From Gnetum montanum (Eukaryota > Streptophyta > Gnetopsida > Gnetales > Gnetaceae), in assembly GCA_015680685.1 (NCBI GenBank), contig MNCI01005936.1, positions 790,753 through 854,752 of the forward strand: 64,000 bases of DNA, in the 5' to 3' direction. Shown in pieces: positions 1 to 9,689 of this stretch. The notes under the pieces are model-generated. The model made no database searches. It saw nothing but the letters and a program-made list of their open reading frames with translations, and was not told where the DNA came from. Position 1 is the first letter of the stretch, and each line of letters opens with the position of its first letter. The position numbers and the translations under genes are program-made.

Positions 1-463
1 CATTGTGAGGATGAGGAACATCATTTTCTAAGAAACCTATTGTGAGGGGTTCCTCGTCTCCTATTTCACTAAGGACATGGGGGACCTTGCCCTTCAACAA
101 TGAATGTTGGCTCTCTTGCCTTTCATCCCGAATACGTTGGGCAGCGGTGGGATGATAATCCCTTGTGTCAAAGTCATCCATAACATATTCCGCAAATAGT
201 TCTTGCATGCCAATCTGTGCTAGGGCACGGAAAAGCATGTTAGGAATTGATCGATCTGGGGGTAACACAATGTTACCTTGCAAATCTCTCCACTGCAGTT
301 GTTCGTCTTGATGGAGAATAAAAGTAAAATCAGGCACACACTCATCAGGATGAGTATATGTCACCTTAGATTACTGAGGACTTGGCTAGTTCAGGTTATG
401 TGTATGTCGTTGACTGTCTTCTGTGTTATCCCTAGGTGAGTTAACCTTATGAGAAGAAGTCAT
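1..463 (-). pseudogene. gag: Element F gag, N-terminal part, cut by window edge
   Basis: Reading the minus strand from an ATG at 463-461 gives one continuous frame to the window edge with only two stops (TAG and TAA, near 380-400). It contains the block YTHPDE...DFTFILHQDEQLQW...GNIVLPPD, which recurs at the start of gag in element A (about 30020-30140) and element E (about 52915-53030). This is the Gag N-terminus of an Athila-like Ty3/gypsy element, upstream of the retrotransposon gag domain, which would lie outside the window. The frame is less damaged than in A or B, so F may be younger. I see no catalytic motif here; the assignment rests on similarity to the other gag starts. Confidence 0.75.
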
Positions 464-590
464 TTTATTGGTGTGCTATTCACCATTATATATGTTCTTA
501 TTTAACTAATTAACCCAAAGGTTCGTTAAGGCTCACAACGATGTGAAAGATTTCCTAATGTTCTAATTGGCATACAAACACTTAGTCCCN
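464..590 (-). other. Element F leader between LTR and gag; contains the only N
   Basis: This stretch matches the leader of element B (about 28400-28505), including the 'ttcgtt' and 'ctaattggc' words. In B it is followed at once by a primer-binding site and the LTR edge. In F the expected primer-binding site and inner LTR edge are missing exactly where the single ambiguous base sits (590). Either DNA was deleted there or the assembly was closed across a gap. Confidence 0.55.
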
Positions 591-1222
591 TTATCTTCTA
601 TGCTAAAGGGTGAAGGGTTGAGAGACTAAAACTAACTCTAACTACAACACTATGTCCTAGTGTCAGCATTCATTCCCACTTGCTGTACACACCCTGAACT
701 TTGCAACTATGGCTACCAAACGCTAATCATTACTGGGATTACCACACGTAACGCACGTGCTCGAAGCGGTCGTACTAAGACACCTAACTAGCCTAAGTGT
801 GAAAAGCGGCCAATTCCTTGACTAGCCATACACATCCGTAGATGCTTGTAATCAAGTCGTACTTGTCCCACGTTCTAGGAGGTAAGGGTGAGAGAATCTA
901 ATCGTGATGAGTAGCTGATTTCTTGGCTAGCTGTACACATTCGTCAATGCTCGTAACCAAGTCATACTCATGTCGCGCTACTAGGAAAGCAATAAATAAC
1001 ATTAAATAAACCTATCCATGTACTACAAGGTTTATCCACAAAGCTCATCTTTATTACTGTACACAACTTGTGTTCAGGTACAAAGCTGCTCGAATAAAGA
1101 ACTGTTCACTTGGGGGACTTCTACTGCGGGCGCATGGAAAATATTCTATCTCTGGGGTTATCAATCTACTAGAGCTTCGCTACTTTATGCCTATGATGTC
1201 AAATGAGGGGAGTGCCACCTCT

Positions 1223-1230
1223 TATTTATA
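1223..1230 (-). promoter_or_regulatory. TATA box of F LTR
   Basis: The plus-strand word tatttata reads TATAAATA on the minus strand. It lies just downstream (in element direction) of the palindrome array, the same arrangement as in the A, B, D and E LTRs. Confidence 0.5.
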
Positions 1231-1247
1231 GATTTGGCCGCGGATTG

Positions 1248-1355
1248 TGATATTGCATATGCGATATCGCAAGGAACGATGTGATATCGCATACGCGATA
1301 TAGCAGGGGATGCGATATCGTGGCGGCCGTGATATCGTGGCTTGTGCATATCACG
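1248..1355. repeat. GATATCGC palindrome array in F U3
   Basis: At least five imperfect copies of a GCGATATCGC-type palindrome lie within about 110 bp, directly upstream of the TATA box in element direction. Similar arrays with other spacing occur in the B and D LTRs, whereas A and E carry different arrays in the same place. Confidence 0.7.
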
Positions 1356-1363
1356 TCTCATCA

Positions 1364-1773
1364 ACAACAAAATATTTTTGAAAACCACAAACTTCAAGGT
1401 GATTTACTTATGCTAAGTATAGAGTTTGAAATTTTTTTTCAAGTTTTTAAAAGTGTTTAAAATGAGTTATCAAAGAGATGAAATTCATGATAATGATGAG
1501 ATTCTCTCACTTGTATGGATATTTTAAATTTTTTCTCTTGTCATTATTCAAGTGTTTAATTCCCACTTATTCTTACACCATTTTGGAAGAGGAAGACATG
1601 TTAACTATACAAGATTTTAAAGAAGCTCTATTTTCCATGGCTAATGGCAAATATCCTAATCCATAGGTCTTAGAAATGGAAAAATGATTTATCAAAGTCA
1701 AATAAAAATCATACCCAAATCAAATAATAAATTTTTAATTTGTTGAATGTTAATTATAAGATTATTACTAAAG
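1364..1773. other. AT-rich spacer between F and A
   Basis: AT-rich sequence lies between the outer edge of LTR F and the target duplication of A. The only coding trace is the possible LINE fragment inside it; no LTR or tandem repeat is visible. Confidence 0.5.
1478..1665 (+). pseudogene. Possible LINE (L1-type) reverse transcriptase scrap
   Basis: The short frame ends ...LTIQDFKEALFSMANGKYPNP. Plant LINE reverse transcriptases begin their RT domain with a similar line: an E-I-K-x-A-L-F-S-M run followed by GKSPGPDG. The match covers about 25 residues, ends at a stop and has no downstream RT motifs. It is where element A inserted. Treat it as a suggestion only. Confidence 0.35.
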
Positions 1774-1778
1774 CTTTT
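1774..1778. repeat. Target-site duplication of A, left copy (CTTTT)
   Basis: CTTTT directly precedes the TGATGAGT start of A's 5' LTR and recurs directly after the ACTCATCA end of A's 3' LTR at 48984-48988. The 5-bp length fits Ty3/gypsy integration. Confidence 0.9.
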
Positions 1779-1810
1779 TGATGAGTCATAGTTTTGTTGC
1801 TTACATTGAT

Positions 1811-1936
1811 GAGGCCTCGTCGACTAGGCCTCGTTGACTGGGCCTTATCGATGAGGCCTCGTCGACTAGGCCTCGTTGACTGGGCCTTATCGATGAGGCC
1901 TCATCAACACATCATATCATGTGTTGATGAGACCCC
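1811..1936 (+). repeat. 42-bp tandem repeat in A U3
   Basis: GAGGCCTCGTCGACTAGG-type units start at 1811, 1853 and 1895, an exact 42-bp period, each with GAGGCCTC and GTCGAC palindromes. It lies just upstream of the TATA box. The 3' LTR copy (41380-41460) is shorter and more degraded. Confidence 0.8.
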
Positions 1937-1960
1937 ATTGATGTAGTGTCTGTATTTGGC

Positions 1961-1968
1961 TATAAATA
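1961..1968 (+). promoter_or_regulatory. TATA box of A 5' LTR
   Basis: TATAAATA sits at the end of the U3 repeat array. The matching site in the 3' LTR (about 41470) is mutated. Confidence 0.5.
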
Positions 1969-2336
1969 CATGCCCACCAGCCAAATTTATGGCAATCAAG
2001 ATTTTAGTCGCAGCGAAGCTCTTGTAATTTGTTCATTTGAGAGTTAGAATTTTTCTCTTGAGTGTTCGTAGCAAGAGTCATTGAGCATACAAATCTTTAT
2101 TCAAGTATTGCTGTACCTAAGCATGATAATGTGTGTGGAAATAAAGATGAGCTTTCTGATAAACCTTGCAGCACTTTGGATAGATTAAATATTTCATTTA
2201 TGCATTTAATGTTTTTAATTATTTATTAAATTTTTAAATTATTTATTAAATAATTTTTAGTAATTAAGCTAATGAAGCAATTAAGTAAGATTAGCGAGAT
2301 AGATTAAACACATAAGTACGACTATTTTGAGCGTAA

Positions 2337-2341
2337 CACAT
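2337..2341. repeat. Target-site duplication of B, left copy (CACAT)
   Basis: CACAT lies before B's LTR edge; the right copy at 29371-29375 is CACGT (one transition). Both are part of A's LTR sequence, where the uninterrupted A 3' LTR reads similarly (48553-48566). Confidence 0.8.
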
Positions 2342-3179
2342 TAATGAGTGGCGAGGTACCCCTACGCTCAACCATATGAATATGAGTGTTATCTGTGATC
2401 CAGTCGAACTTCAAGGACTAAGTTCTTATGTGCCTTCACAAAACAAGGATGGGTTAGGCGATCATTGTCTTCCCAAGCTTACTCGTATGGCATGATTATA
2501 TGGTTAAGTAAACTTAAGGTATTTTTTTGCTTTTTGTGTTTATGTCCTGGTGCTAAAATGGAGAAGCGAAATAATTACATAACTAATTTAATTTAACTAA
2601 TCTACTAAGTTCTAACTAGTCCTAACACCAGCATCTATTCCCACTCTCTGTACACATCCTAAACTAGTGTAACACTATTGGGATTACCAAACGCTAGTCA
2701 TTACTGGGTTACCAAGTGTTCCATGTATGCTCGAAGTGGTTGTATTGAGTGTGCTTACTTGTGAAAATTAATGAATCAATAAGAGCAACATCAATTAACT
2801 AATGTAAGAATTAAATAACTATAAATAACATTAAATGCAATAAATAAGCTATTCTAAATGCTGCAAGGTTTATCACAAAGTTTGTGTTTATTTCTGGACA
2901 CAAGGTGTGCTCAAGTATACAATGCTCGAATAAAGACCCGTTCACTTTATGACTCCTACTATGGGCACTCAGAAATAATTCTAACTCTAGAAAGGAAAAA
3001 TTGCAAGAGTTTAGGTAAGGGACTAACAAACTAATGCCAAAACCAAGTGCACCCACCTCTTATTTATAGGCAATGAGAAAAGTCCTGATATTGGATGTCC
3101 AATATCGCTTGGAAGGCTCCGATATTGTAGACCCAATATCGCAGATCCAATATTGCGGTCCCAATATCGTAGTTCATCA
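2342..3179 (-). mobile_element. B 3' LTR
   Basis: It matches 28528-29370 throughout. Edges are TAATGAGT (from TGATGAGT) at 2342 and TTCATCA at 3179. It contains an AATATC/GATATT palindrome array at 3090-3175 and a TATA motif at 3061-3068 (minus strand). Confidence 0.9.
3061..3068 (-). promoter_or_regulatory. TATA box of B 3' LTR
   Basis: tatttata on the plus strand reads TATAAATA on the minus. The copy in the 5' LTR (29251-29260) has decayed to TATAATTAA. Confidence 0.5.
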
Positions 3180-3196
3180 TACCCCCACGACTAAAT
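3180..3196 (-). promoter_or_regulatory. B polypurine tract
   Basis: On the minus strand the sequence before the LTR reads TTTAGTCGTGGGGGTA, directly abutting TGATGA. It is the plus-strand primer of reverse transcription. The same block precedes the 3' LTRs of E (60676-60690) and, mutated, of A and D. Confidence 0.8.
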
Positions 3197-3537
3197 GAAA
3201 ACTCGTCATTGAGTTCCTTACAAAATATTGAGAAGGTATGGGATTATTGACATGGAGTGATAGACTCAAAGTGCCCGGTGAATGGATCGACAAATATATT
3301 ACAACATTGCTATTCATACCCATTATGGTGAACACCGTACATAGATGACATCCAGACCTTTATTTGATAGCTTGGAGAGAGAGAGAAAAGAAAATGAGAC
3401 ATGTTGCTATCGATGTCAAGACTGTGCACACCGTTGTTCATCCATGGCTATATAATGTGTGTTCCTTGCATGACTGCTTCATCTCTAGTCCATCTTGAGT
3501 GCTCCCTCCTATTCCAGTCCATTATTTATGTGATCAC

Positions 3538-3578
3538 CATCTACACACACAACACAATCACGAATTAGCAAGGATAGA
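3538..3578 (-). promoter_or_regulatory. Splice-acceptor-like ORF3 start in B
   Basis: On the minus strand a CTAAT branch-point word is followed by a T/G-rich run and TAG directly before ATGG. The same layout occurs in E (60271-60304) and D (46581-46613). Confidence 0.5.
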
Positions 3579-3700
3579 TAAGATATAATGTGATTGATAC
3601 CTTGCCTCACTATGAAGCACATTGGATGGGTTGGATTAGAGGTGTGACTACCCAAGGTGTAGGGGTGAGGTAAGTAATGGAATGGAAAATTTTATGCCAA

Positions 3701-3716
3701 GGCCCCCATGACTAAG
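3701..3716 (-). promoter_or_regulatory. Internal polypurine-like motif, B mid 3' region
   Basis: The minus strand reads CTTAGTCATGGGGGCC, close to B's own polypurine tract. It is shared with E (60091-60103), D (46289-46305) and, weaker, A (37953-37967). Confidence 0.45.
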
Positions 3717-4434
3717 AGTGAACCTCTGGTAGTAATAAGATGGAAAACGAAAGAACAAGGAAGAATAGAGAAATAACAATGGTGAGGCCAATAAAACAAA
3801 ATTGGATGTCATGGATGGTTGGAATGGAAAATGGTTGGTTGCAAGAAATGTTTAAGGGAAAGAACTTTACAATTGCACCATCAAGGAATGCTAGTGGGTC
3901 CTCCCCAAAGCAGGCTCATGCCCTTTATGCCATGAAAAACTGACAAATCAAAGAGTCCATAGGCTCTAGGAATGACATATGGAAACAATGGTTTAGAACT
4001 TGCCCACAAGAGTTTACCAAAGAATAATAATGCAGCAACCAAGATATAGACTAATCATAAAACTAGCAATGAGGTGGAATATGGAAAGAAATTTGGAAGA
4101 GAAGAGAGAATGGGATGAAATTCCAAGATCAAGGTTATGTAAAGTCCCTTGTGTATTATGTGGTTAAGGTGACTTAATAGAATTCATTTCAAATCTAGAT
4201 CAAAACTAACCACATCCAATGACCTTACATCAACACACTTGACCAAACCATCCTCCTGACGCAACAAGAATGTGTCCATAGAGCCACCACCATTCCAACA
4301 AGGGAAAAATAGAAAAGCAAAAAGCAAAAAGCAAAAAATGGCTTTAGTTAGAGGGAACCTTTAGGCATGGGTAACATGTCTTTTCAATGCCATAACTAGT
4401 GCTTGTAGCCCATGTTTCTTTATTATGTCTAAAG

Positions 4435-4492
4435 GGTGTGCTTTGAATTCTCACTAGTTTTTCTTAGTTTTGTTTTGTGTGAGAACCACACC
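4435..4492 (-). ncRNA. Conserved hairpin, B copy
   Basis: On the minus strand GGTGTG pairs with CACACC and TTCTCAC with GTGAGAA across a loop of about 24 nt. The E copy has the same pairs. The two A copies have different but still pairing arms. Confidence 0.55.
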
Positions 4493-5031
4493 ATGCAAAG
4501 ACTGATTTGATTTGGTCAACTTCCTGATATTTGGTCAAGAGTGGAATGGCGGAAGACTGTATGGAACACATCCAAGTATCCAAGAGAATAGCCAGTACAA
4601 ATCATCAAATCCCCTTAAGGTCAAGCCCTTTTCAATCCATTTGAACCTTTCCTTGGTTTGAAGAATACCAAACCACCTATTCATTAATAAGTTTACTTAG
4701 AAAAAGGGACAGTACAGTTCCAAGATCAAGGGAGAGCATAGAGCTGAATGGATGAATGGATGATGTGGGCTCATTTCCTGTTTTATCAAAAGAAACCATA
4801 TCTTAGTATCAATAGTAAAAGTCAAAGGTAAAAACCAAACATTAGCAATCAACACTATTATAGTACAATCCACCATCATGAGCACTTATTATGTGATGAG
4901 TAAGAATAAATTAAACAATGAAATAGTAAAAACGTTAACGATGGTGTAAAATAAAAAACAAGTAAAGATGAAAAATGTAAAACAAAAATGTGTGAAACAA
5001 AAATATAAAATGAAATAAGGGCTTAGAATGG

Positions 5032-6260
5032 TTAGCATTGGTGGCCATCTCCCCCATGAATGAGTTGGAAGGAGAAGATCCAAAATAATGAGCAAAGTTG
5101 TTCATTTATAGAGGTGGTGTTAGTACTGGCCTTTTTAGGTTCATGGAAAGGCTTGGTTTGATAAATGTTGACCAATAATTTCTTATTCAGGCTTTCAGGT
5201 TTATAAATCATCATGACTCCTACAAGAAAAGTTTCATGAATGATTTAAGGTCCTTCCCACAGCGTTTGAAACTTAGTTCATTGTGGCACATGTGTGGGAT
5301 TCCAATAAAGAACCTTATCCCCTAGTTGGTATTTGACTTTCCTAATCCTTAGGTCATGACATTGTTTGTTAAAGGCCTTGTGTAATTTGTTAGATGATAG
5401 GGTGGCTAATCGGTTCTCATGTAGCAAGTTAAGGTTCATTAACCATTCTTTTTGTGCTAGATTGAGGTCAAGGTTAAGGTCACATGCTGTGGATAGGGCA
5501 CAAAGTTTAGCTTGAATAGGAATCATTGGAAGTTTACTGTATACTAACTCATAGGAAGAGTAGCCTATAGGGAGTTTTCATGTGGAGTACTATGCCCAAA
5601 GAGCATCATTCAGTTTGGCGCTCCAATATCGCCTATATTTGCTAATGGTTCATGTTAATATTTTTGTGATCTTCCTATTGGTAACTTCAACTTGATCGTT
5701 CGCTTGAGGATGATATGGTATAGTCAGCTTATGCTCAACTCCTAAGCATTACATCAACTTTTGAAAAGTCACACTTGTAAAATGTGTACCATTGTCAAAA
5801 ATAAGTGCATGTGGCACACCAAACCTATTTACAATTTTTTGTTGAACAAATCGTGTAGTGGTGGGTGATGTACAATCCCTCACAGTGGCTACTTCTGCCC
5901 ACTTTGTAAAATAGTCAACAACAACAACAATGTAGGCCTTTCCATTGGACATTGGTGTAATAGGCCCCATAAAATCAATTCCTCATATGTCAAAAGGTTC
6001 TAAGGGTTGAATCCATTATTGTAGACACTCCATTCTAGTAGTCATTCCCCCATCATGTTGGTAGCGCTTACAAGATTGGACGAAATGATGAGCATCCTAG
6101 AATAATGTAGGCCAATAATATCCTGCAAGCAAGATTTTAATGGTTGTTCATCTTCCAGCATAATGACCCCCACAAGGGCCCTCGTGAGCACCTTGGAGAA
6201 CTTGCAATTCATCTACATCAGGAACACACCATCGGACCAAGCTATTGGAACATACTTTAT
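5032..6260 (-). pseudogene. B integrase
   Basis: Minus-strand frames give a zinc-binding region (GPCGGHYAGR...GYYWP...SCKRYQHDG, with one cysteine changed to Tyr), then the core with GIDFMGPITPMSNGK, IFDNGTHF and an E in DQVEVTNR, so the D, D, E triad is kept. A C-terminal part follows (RKVKYQLGDKVLYWNP...LWEGP). The frame ends GGDGHQC-stop at 5032, matching GGDGHLC-stop in E. Several stops lie in between (for example near 5745, 6000 and 6150). The product would insert cDNA into the chromosome; this copy cannot make it. Confidence 0.85.
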
Positions 6261-6479
6261 AAAGTTATCTATTAATTGCCATAAAATATTTGGCTCAGTG
6301 AAGAAACTATTGTTTCTTTTTAAAGTCTAACCCTTGTGGTGTTTCTTGTGTGAGGAGATAGGTAAGAATGCTACTATACCAATTTGTCTCTATGGTTAAT
6401 TGATTGTTTACTACACTTGCAAAGAGGAGTTCATCAGGGAAATTGTTAGAAATTGGATATTTGTCCTCTTTGTTGTCCC

Positions 6480-6993
6480 ATCATAACTGAGATAAATTCT
6501 TAGCGAAAACATTCTCGGTGCCTTTACGATCAATCATTATAAGGTTGAACTCTTGTAAGATCACGAGCCATCGTATGATGCGAGGGCTTACCATTGGTTT
6601 ATTCATTAGGAACTGAATTGCACTATGGTCCATATGTACAAATATCTTATAGCCTAATATAGAGTGCCTAAATTTTTCTAGTGCAAACACTACAGTCATT
6701 AATTGTTTTTCTATTATGATGTAATTGAGTTGTGCACCAGCAATATTTCGACTTGCACAGTGAATGTAATAGGATCATTTATGATCATCTAACTATGTAA
6801 GTATAGCTTCTAAAGAAAAGCTGGATGTGTCAGTCATTATGTGAAATGGTCTGGACCAGTCAGGAGCTTGTAGAATGGGTGTTTCTATGAGCTTCTGTTT
6901 TAAGGTTTGGAAGGCTAGCTCACATTCCCTTGTCCATTCAAAAGATACATCCTTCTTGATTAGTTCTACCAAATGTTTTGCAATCCTTGACAA
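6480..6993 (-). pseudogene. B RNase H
   Basis: Two open stretches hold the plant Ty3/gypsy RNase H signature: SRPFHIMTDTSS...A at the start (D in MTDTS), LEKFRHSILGYKIFVHMDHSAI (D in HMDH) and RWLVILQEFNLIMIDRKGTENV near the end. The region follows the RT connection and precedes the integrase. Stops and a damaged segment at 6700-6790 break it. Confidence 0.85.
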
Positions 6994-8064
6994 GTTCTCA
7001 ATGAAGCGTCTATAATAGGCAGTATGTCCAAGGAATGATCATATATCTCTTATAGTCTTAGGTTGATGAGTGATTTTTTAAATGACTTTAATATTTTCAG
7101 GATCTGCCTCTATCCTTGTTTGTGAAATCTTGTGTCCTAATACAATGACTTCTTGGACCATTAAATGGCTTTTTTGCTAATTGAGCCTTAAGTTGGGTTT
7201 AACACATCATTTTAGTGCTTTCTCTAATCGGCCTAATGCTTGCTCAAAATCCACTCCATCGGTGGAGAAATCATCCATAAAGACCTCCACACCATTTCCT
7301 ATTTGCTACTAAAATATTCTTAGAACCAAACATTGAAACATTGCTGGGGCATTGCACAAGCCAAACAACATCTTCTTATATGCAAAAGTCCCCCAAGGAC
7401 TTGTGAATGTCATCTTGGCTTAGTCTTCTAGTGCTATTTGAATTTGATTGTATCCACTGTAACCATCTAGAAAACTATAGTAGCAATTCCCGACAATGGT
7501 GTTTAAGACTTGGTCGATGAGTGGCAATGGGAAGTGGTATTTGAATGTTACCATGTTCAGTAGCCTAAATTCTATACATACCCTCCATTTACCTCCCTTT
7601 TTAGGCACAATGAATAAGGGACTAACCCATTCACTATCAGCAATGGGGTAGATGAACCCAGCTTTTAGAAGCTATTCAATTTCTTATTTAACCACTTGCT
7701 TAAGCTTTGGGTTTAGTCATCTTTGCAGTTGTTGTCAAGGCTTCCTGGAGGGGTTAGTGTAAATTCTATGTTAGCATATCCTAAGATCTATTTTGGTTAA
7801 TTTGGGATATGACCAAGCAAAGGCTTTTGACCATTTGTTTATCATTTTCAGTAGTCTTTCTTTTTGTTGAGGAGCGAGCTTAGCATTAATGATTACCAAT
7901 TTTTCATTTTTGAGAAATGTATACTCCATACTGGTGGGTAATGGTTTTAACTCAAGGGGCTTTTGTTTGAACTCATCAAGGATTTTCAACTTCCCCCAAT
8001 TGATATTTTTGATGTCAGGAATTGGAAGTTGGAGATGGACTTACTCTAATTTGTCTATGTTATT
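6994..8064 (-). pseudogene. B reverse transcriptase, split from its protease by C
   Basis: Minus-strand reading from the C boundary gives LEQ-type linker sequence, then KPLELKPLPTSMEYTFL, the palm entry PKKGGKWRVCIEFRLLNMVTFKYHFPLPLIDQVL, FLDGYSGYNQIQIALED, FAYKKMLFGLCNAPAMFQ and the catalytic VFMDDFST near 7275. The two Asp of FMDD are intact. Stops occur (for example near 7420 and 7680). The order and wording match Athila-type pol. Element C was inserted just upstream, so protease is now 17 kb away. Confidence 0.88.
8060..8064. repeat. Target-site duplication of C, left copy (TTATT)
   Basis: TTATT lies before TGTATCG of LTR1; the right copy at 25166-25170 is CTATT (one transition). B pol sequence continues on both sides. 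Confidence 0.75.
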
Positions 8065-8632
8065 TGTATCGTCCGAAATCGTCGGTGCAAGGCTGGAATG
8101 AAACAAACACTGAGAGATCCTCTTGAAGAAATACAGACTACCTTCGCTTGAGGGCAAGATGGAATGGACGAAGGTAGAGTGCCTTGAATGGTTCGCATTC
8201 AGATCAAACGAGGGCTTCCCCAACGTATGCACTTTGCAATGCGTTGGATTATACGTAAATGATGCACATTAAATGTAAACCATAACGTAAACAGACACAA
8301 TAATGTAAAGTGGAATGTAAACGTAAACAGGAAAAACAAAGAAAACTACAATACATCTGGGAAAAAATGTAAAGTATTTTGTATTGAAAAAGTGATTATA
8401 GTGTGGACCGGTCAAAATGCAGTTGTGGATTAATCACAAGATGGATGTTTAGCCCCAATGGGTGATGACAGGTGCTGGGAGATGCAGGTTTTGGGTTGCA
8501 GGGAAATGTTGCATCCAAGTCTGATGCCTAGCATATAGAGGTTTATGCCCAGATTTGCTAAGTGTACCAGATCTAGTTTTTGTTGTCTCCGTTTGTAACA
8601 ATTGCCAACCTTGTTCTAGTGAAAAATTTGGG

Positions 8633-8640
8633 TTTTTATA
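8633..8640 (-). promoter_or_regulatory. TATA-like box in C LTR1
   Basis: The minus strand reads TATAAAAA before CCC. It is kept at the same place in LTR2 (16336-16343) and LTR3 (24121-24128). Confidence 0.4.
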
Positions 8641-8771
8641 AGATCTTGGGCGATAGATTTGGATCTGGAAGGAGATGAGTGGCTGTGAGGTGAGAAAAAT
8701 TCAGATTAGGAGACAGGTGGTGCATTGATTAGGTGTAGGATATGTTACAACTATACAGTGTGCAACATATG

Positions 8772-8898
8772 AGATTGGGCATCAACCTTAGCATACAGGC
8801 TCAGCATCAACCTCAGCATATAGGCTCAACATCAACCTTAGCGTACAAGCTCAGCATCAACCTCAGTGTACACCTCAGCGTGCACCTTAGCGTACTCC
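8772..8898 (-). repeat. 25-bp tandem repeat in C LTR1
   Basis: Units of the form GGCTCAGCATCAACCTCAGC plus five bases repeat with a 25-bp step, then shorten. Copies in LTR2 (16478-16632) and LTR3 (24260-24375) differ in unit number and wording. Confidence 0.75.
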
Positions 8899-9689
8899 TC
8901 ATGAATTGAGATGTTGGATGTCTGACTATGTATGTTGGTGCTTGTCCCTTGATGCCTGAGTGCTGTTGATCTTCCAAGGTGTTCGGATGCCGATTTTGAC
9001 TTCATTTTGATGCAGTTTCTTGCCTGTTTTAGTGGTGTATGTTGGGCTATACGCTGGCCAACGTATAGCAAGATGAACCTAGTATACACACACAAAAATG
9101 CATCATTTCAAGGTCAAAACTTGATTTTTAGGTGCCTGTGATGATGCCCAATAGTTTCCCTACCTCCAAAAGTTGATTTCAGGTGAAAATATTGCTCTTT
9201 GGTTCCTATTTTTGGCAGTCTTTGGTGGTGTATGCTCGGCTATACGCTGGTCAATGTACACCCAAATGTACCTAGCGTACACACATGAAAATGCATCATT
9301 TAGGGCCCAAAATTTTATTTTTAGGAGGCTGAGAGCTACTGGGAACCTTGGGGAAGGTCTTGGGAGGTCTAAACACTCAATTCTAGCATGTTTTGGCTCA
9401 TTTTTGGGGCCCAAAAGTTGCTATACGCTGGCCTGTACGCCGGCCAACGTACAGCCTAGTGTGAACAGAGTATACTTGGTTAAACCCAAGTATTCTGAAT
9501 CCAAAACATGAAATTCCTGATGTCGGATGCTGATGTAGTTACCTATGGGTCCTGTGGAACTCTTTCTTGTTCAATTATGCTCCATTTGATGCTGTTTTTG
9601 AGGCTTTCAAGCTTGGTCATGCTGGGGACCAACATGACTTAGCTCAATTTCTGTCTACAAGTGTTAGCCAAAATTTTTGTGGTGTTTCA

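Larger units (their letters stand above)
591..1363 (-). mobile_element. LTR of element F (inner edge missing)
   Basis: The plus-strand end is ...GTCTCATCA at 1363, the same outer edge as the other LTRs of the group (TGATGA...TCATCA on the opposite strand). Going inward there is a GATATC-rich palindrome array (1248-1355), a TATA motif and the R-U5 type sequence shared with the B, D and E LTRs (repeated 'taccaaacgctaatcattactgggattacc' type words). The outer edge is clear; the inner edge is lost at the N. Confidence 0.75.
1779..2341 (+). mobile_element. A 5' LTR, part 1
   Basis: It starts TGATGAGT and matches A's 3' LTR at 41358-41660 (shared 'gtatttggct', 'atcaagattttagtc' and 'gagttagaatttttctcttgag' words). 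It breaks off at the CACAT duplication where B begins and resumes at 29371. Confidence 0.88.
3197..5031 (-). other. B 3' region between integrase and LTR, no intact gene
   Basis: No sustained frame is present. It aligns with the E 3' region (58791-60675) and partly with those of A and D. It holds a splice-acceptor-like start (3538-3578), a polypurine-like motif (3701-3716), a shared block ('aaagacatg...cccatgcc', 4341-4413) and a hairpin (4435-4492). After the acceptor the ORF3 reading stops within a few codons. Confidence 0.7.
8065..9689 (-). mobile_element. C LTR1 (left, 3' LTR)
   Basis: It starts TGTATCGTCCGAAATCG and ends GTGTTTCA, aligning over its length with LTR2 and LTR3. It holds the TATAAAAA word (8633-8640, minus), the 25-bp repeat run (8772-8898) and palindromic GTACGCTGGCCAGCGTAC-like words near 9420. 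No protein is supported. Confidence 0.9.

Noticed and set aside
9173-9511. Open frame of 112 codons on the plus strand, seen again at 16883-17239 and partly at 24742-24987
   Set aside because: It lies antisense within the C LTRs. The repetition only reflects three LTR copies, the third is shortened, and no domain is visible.
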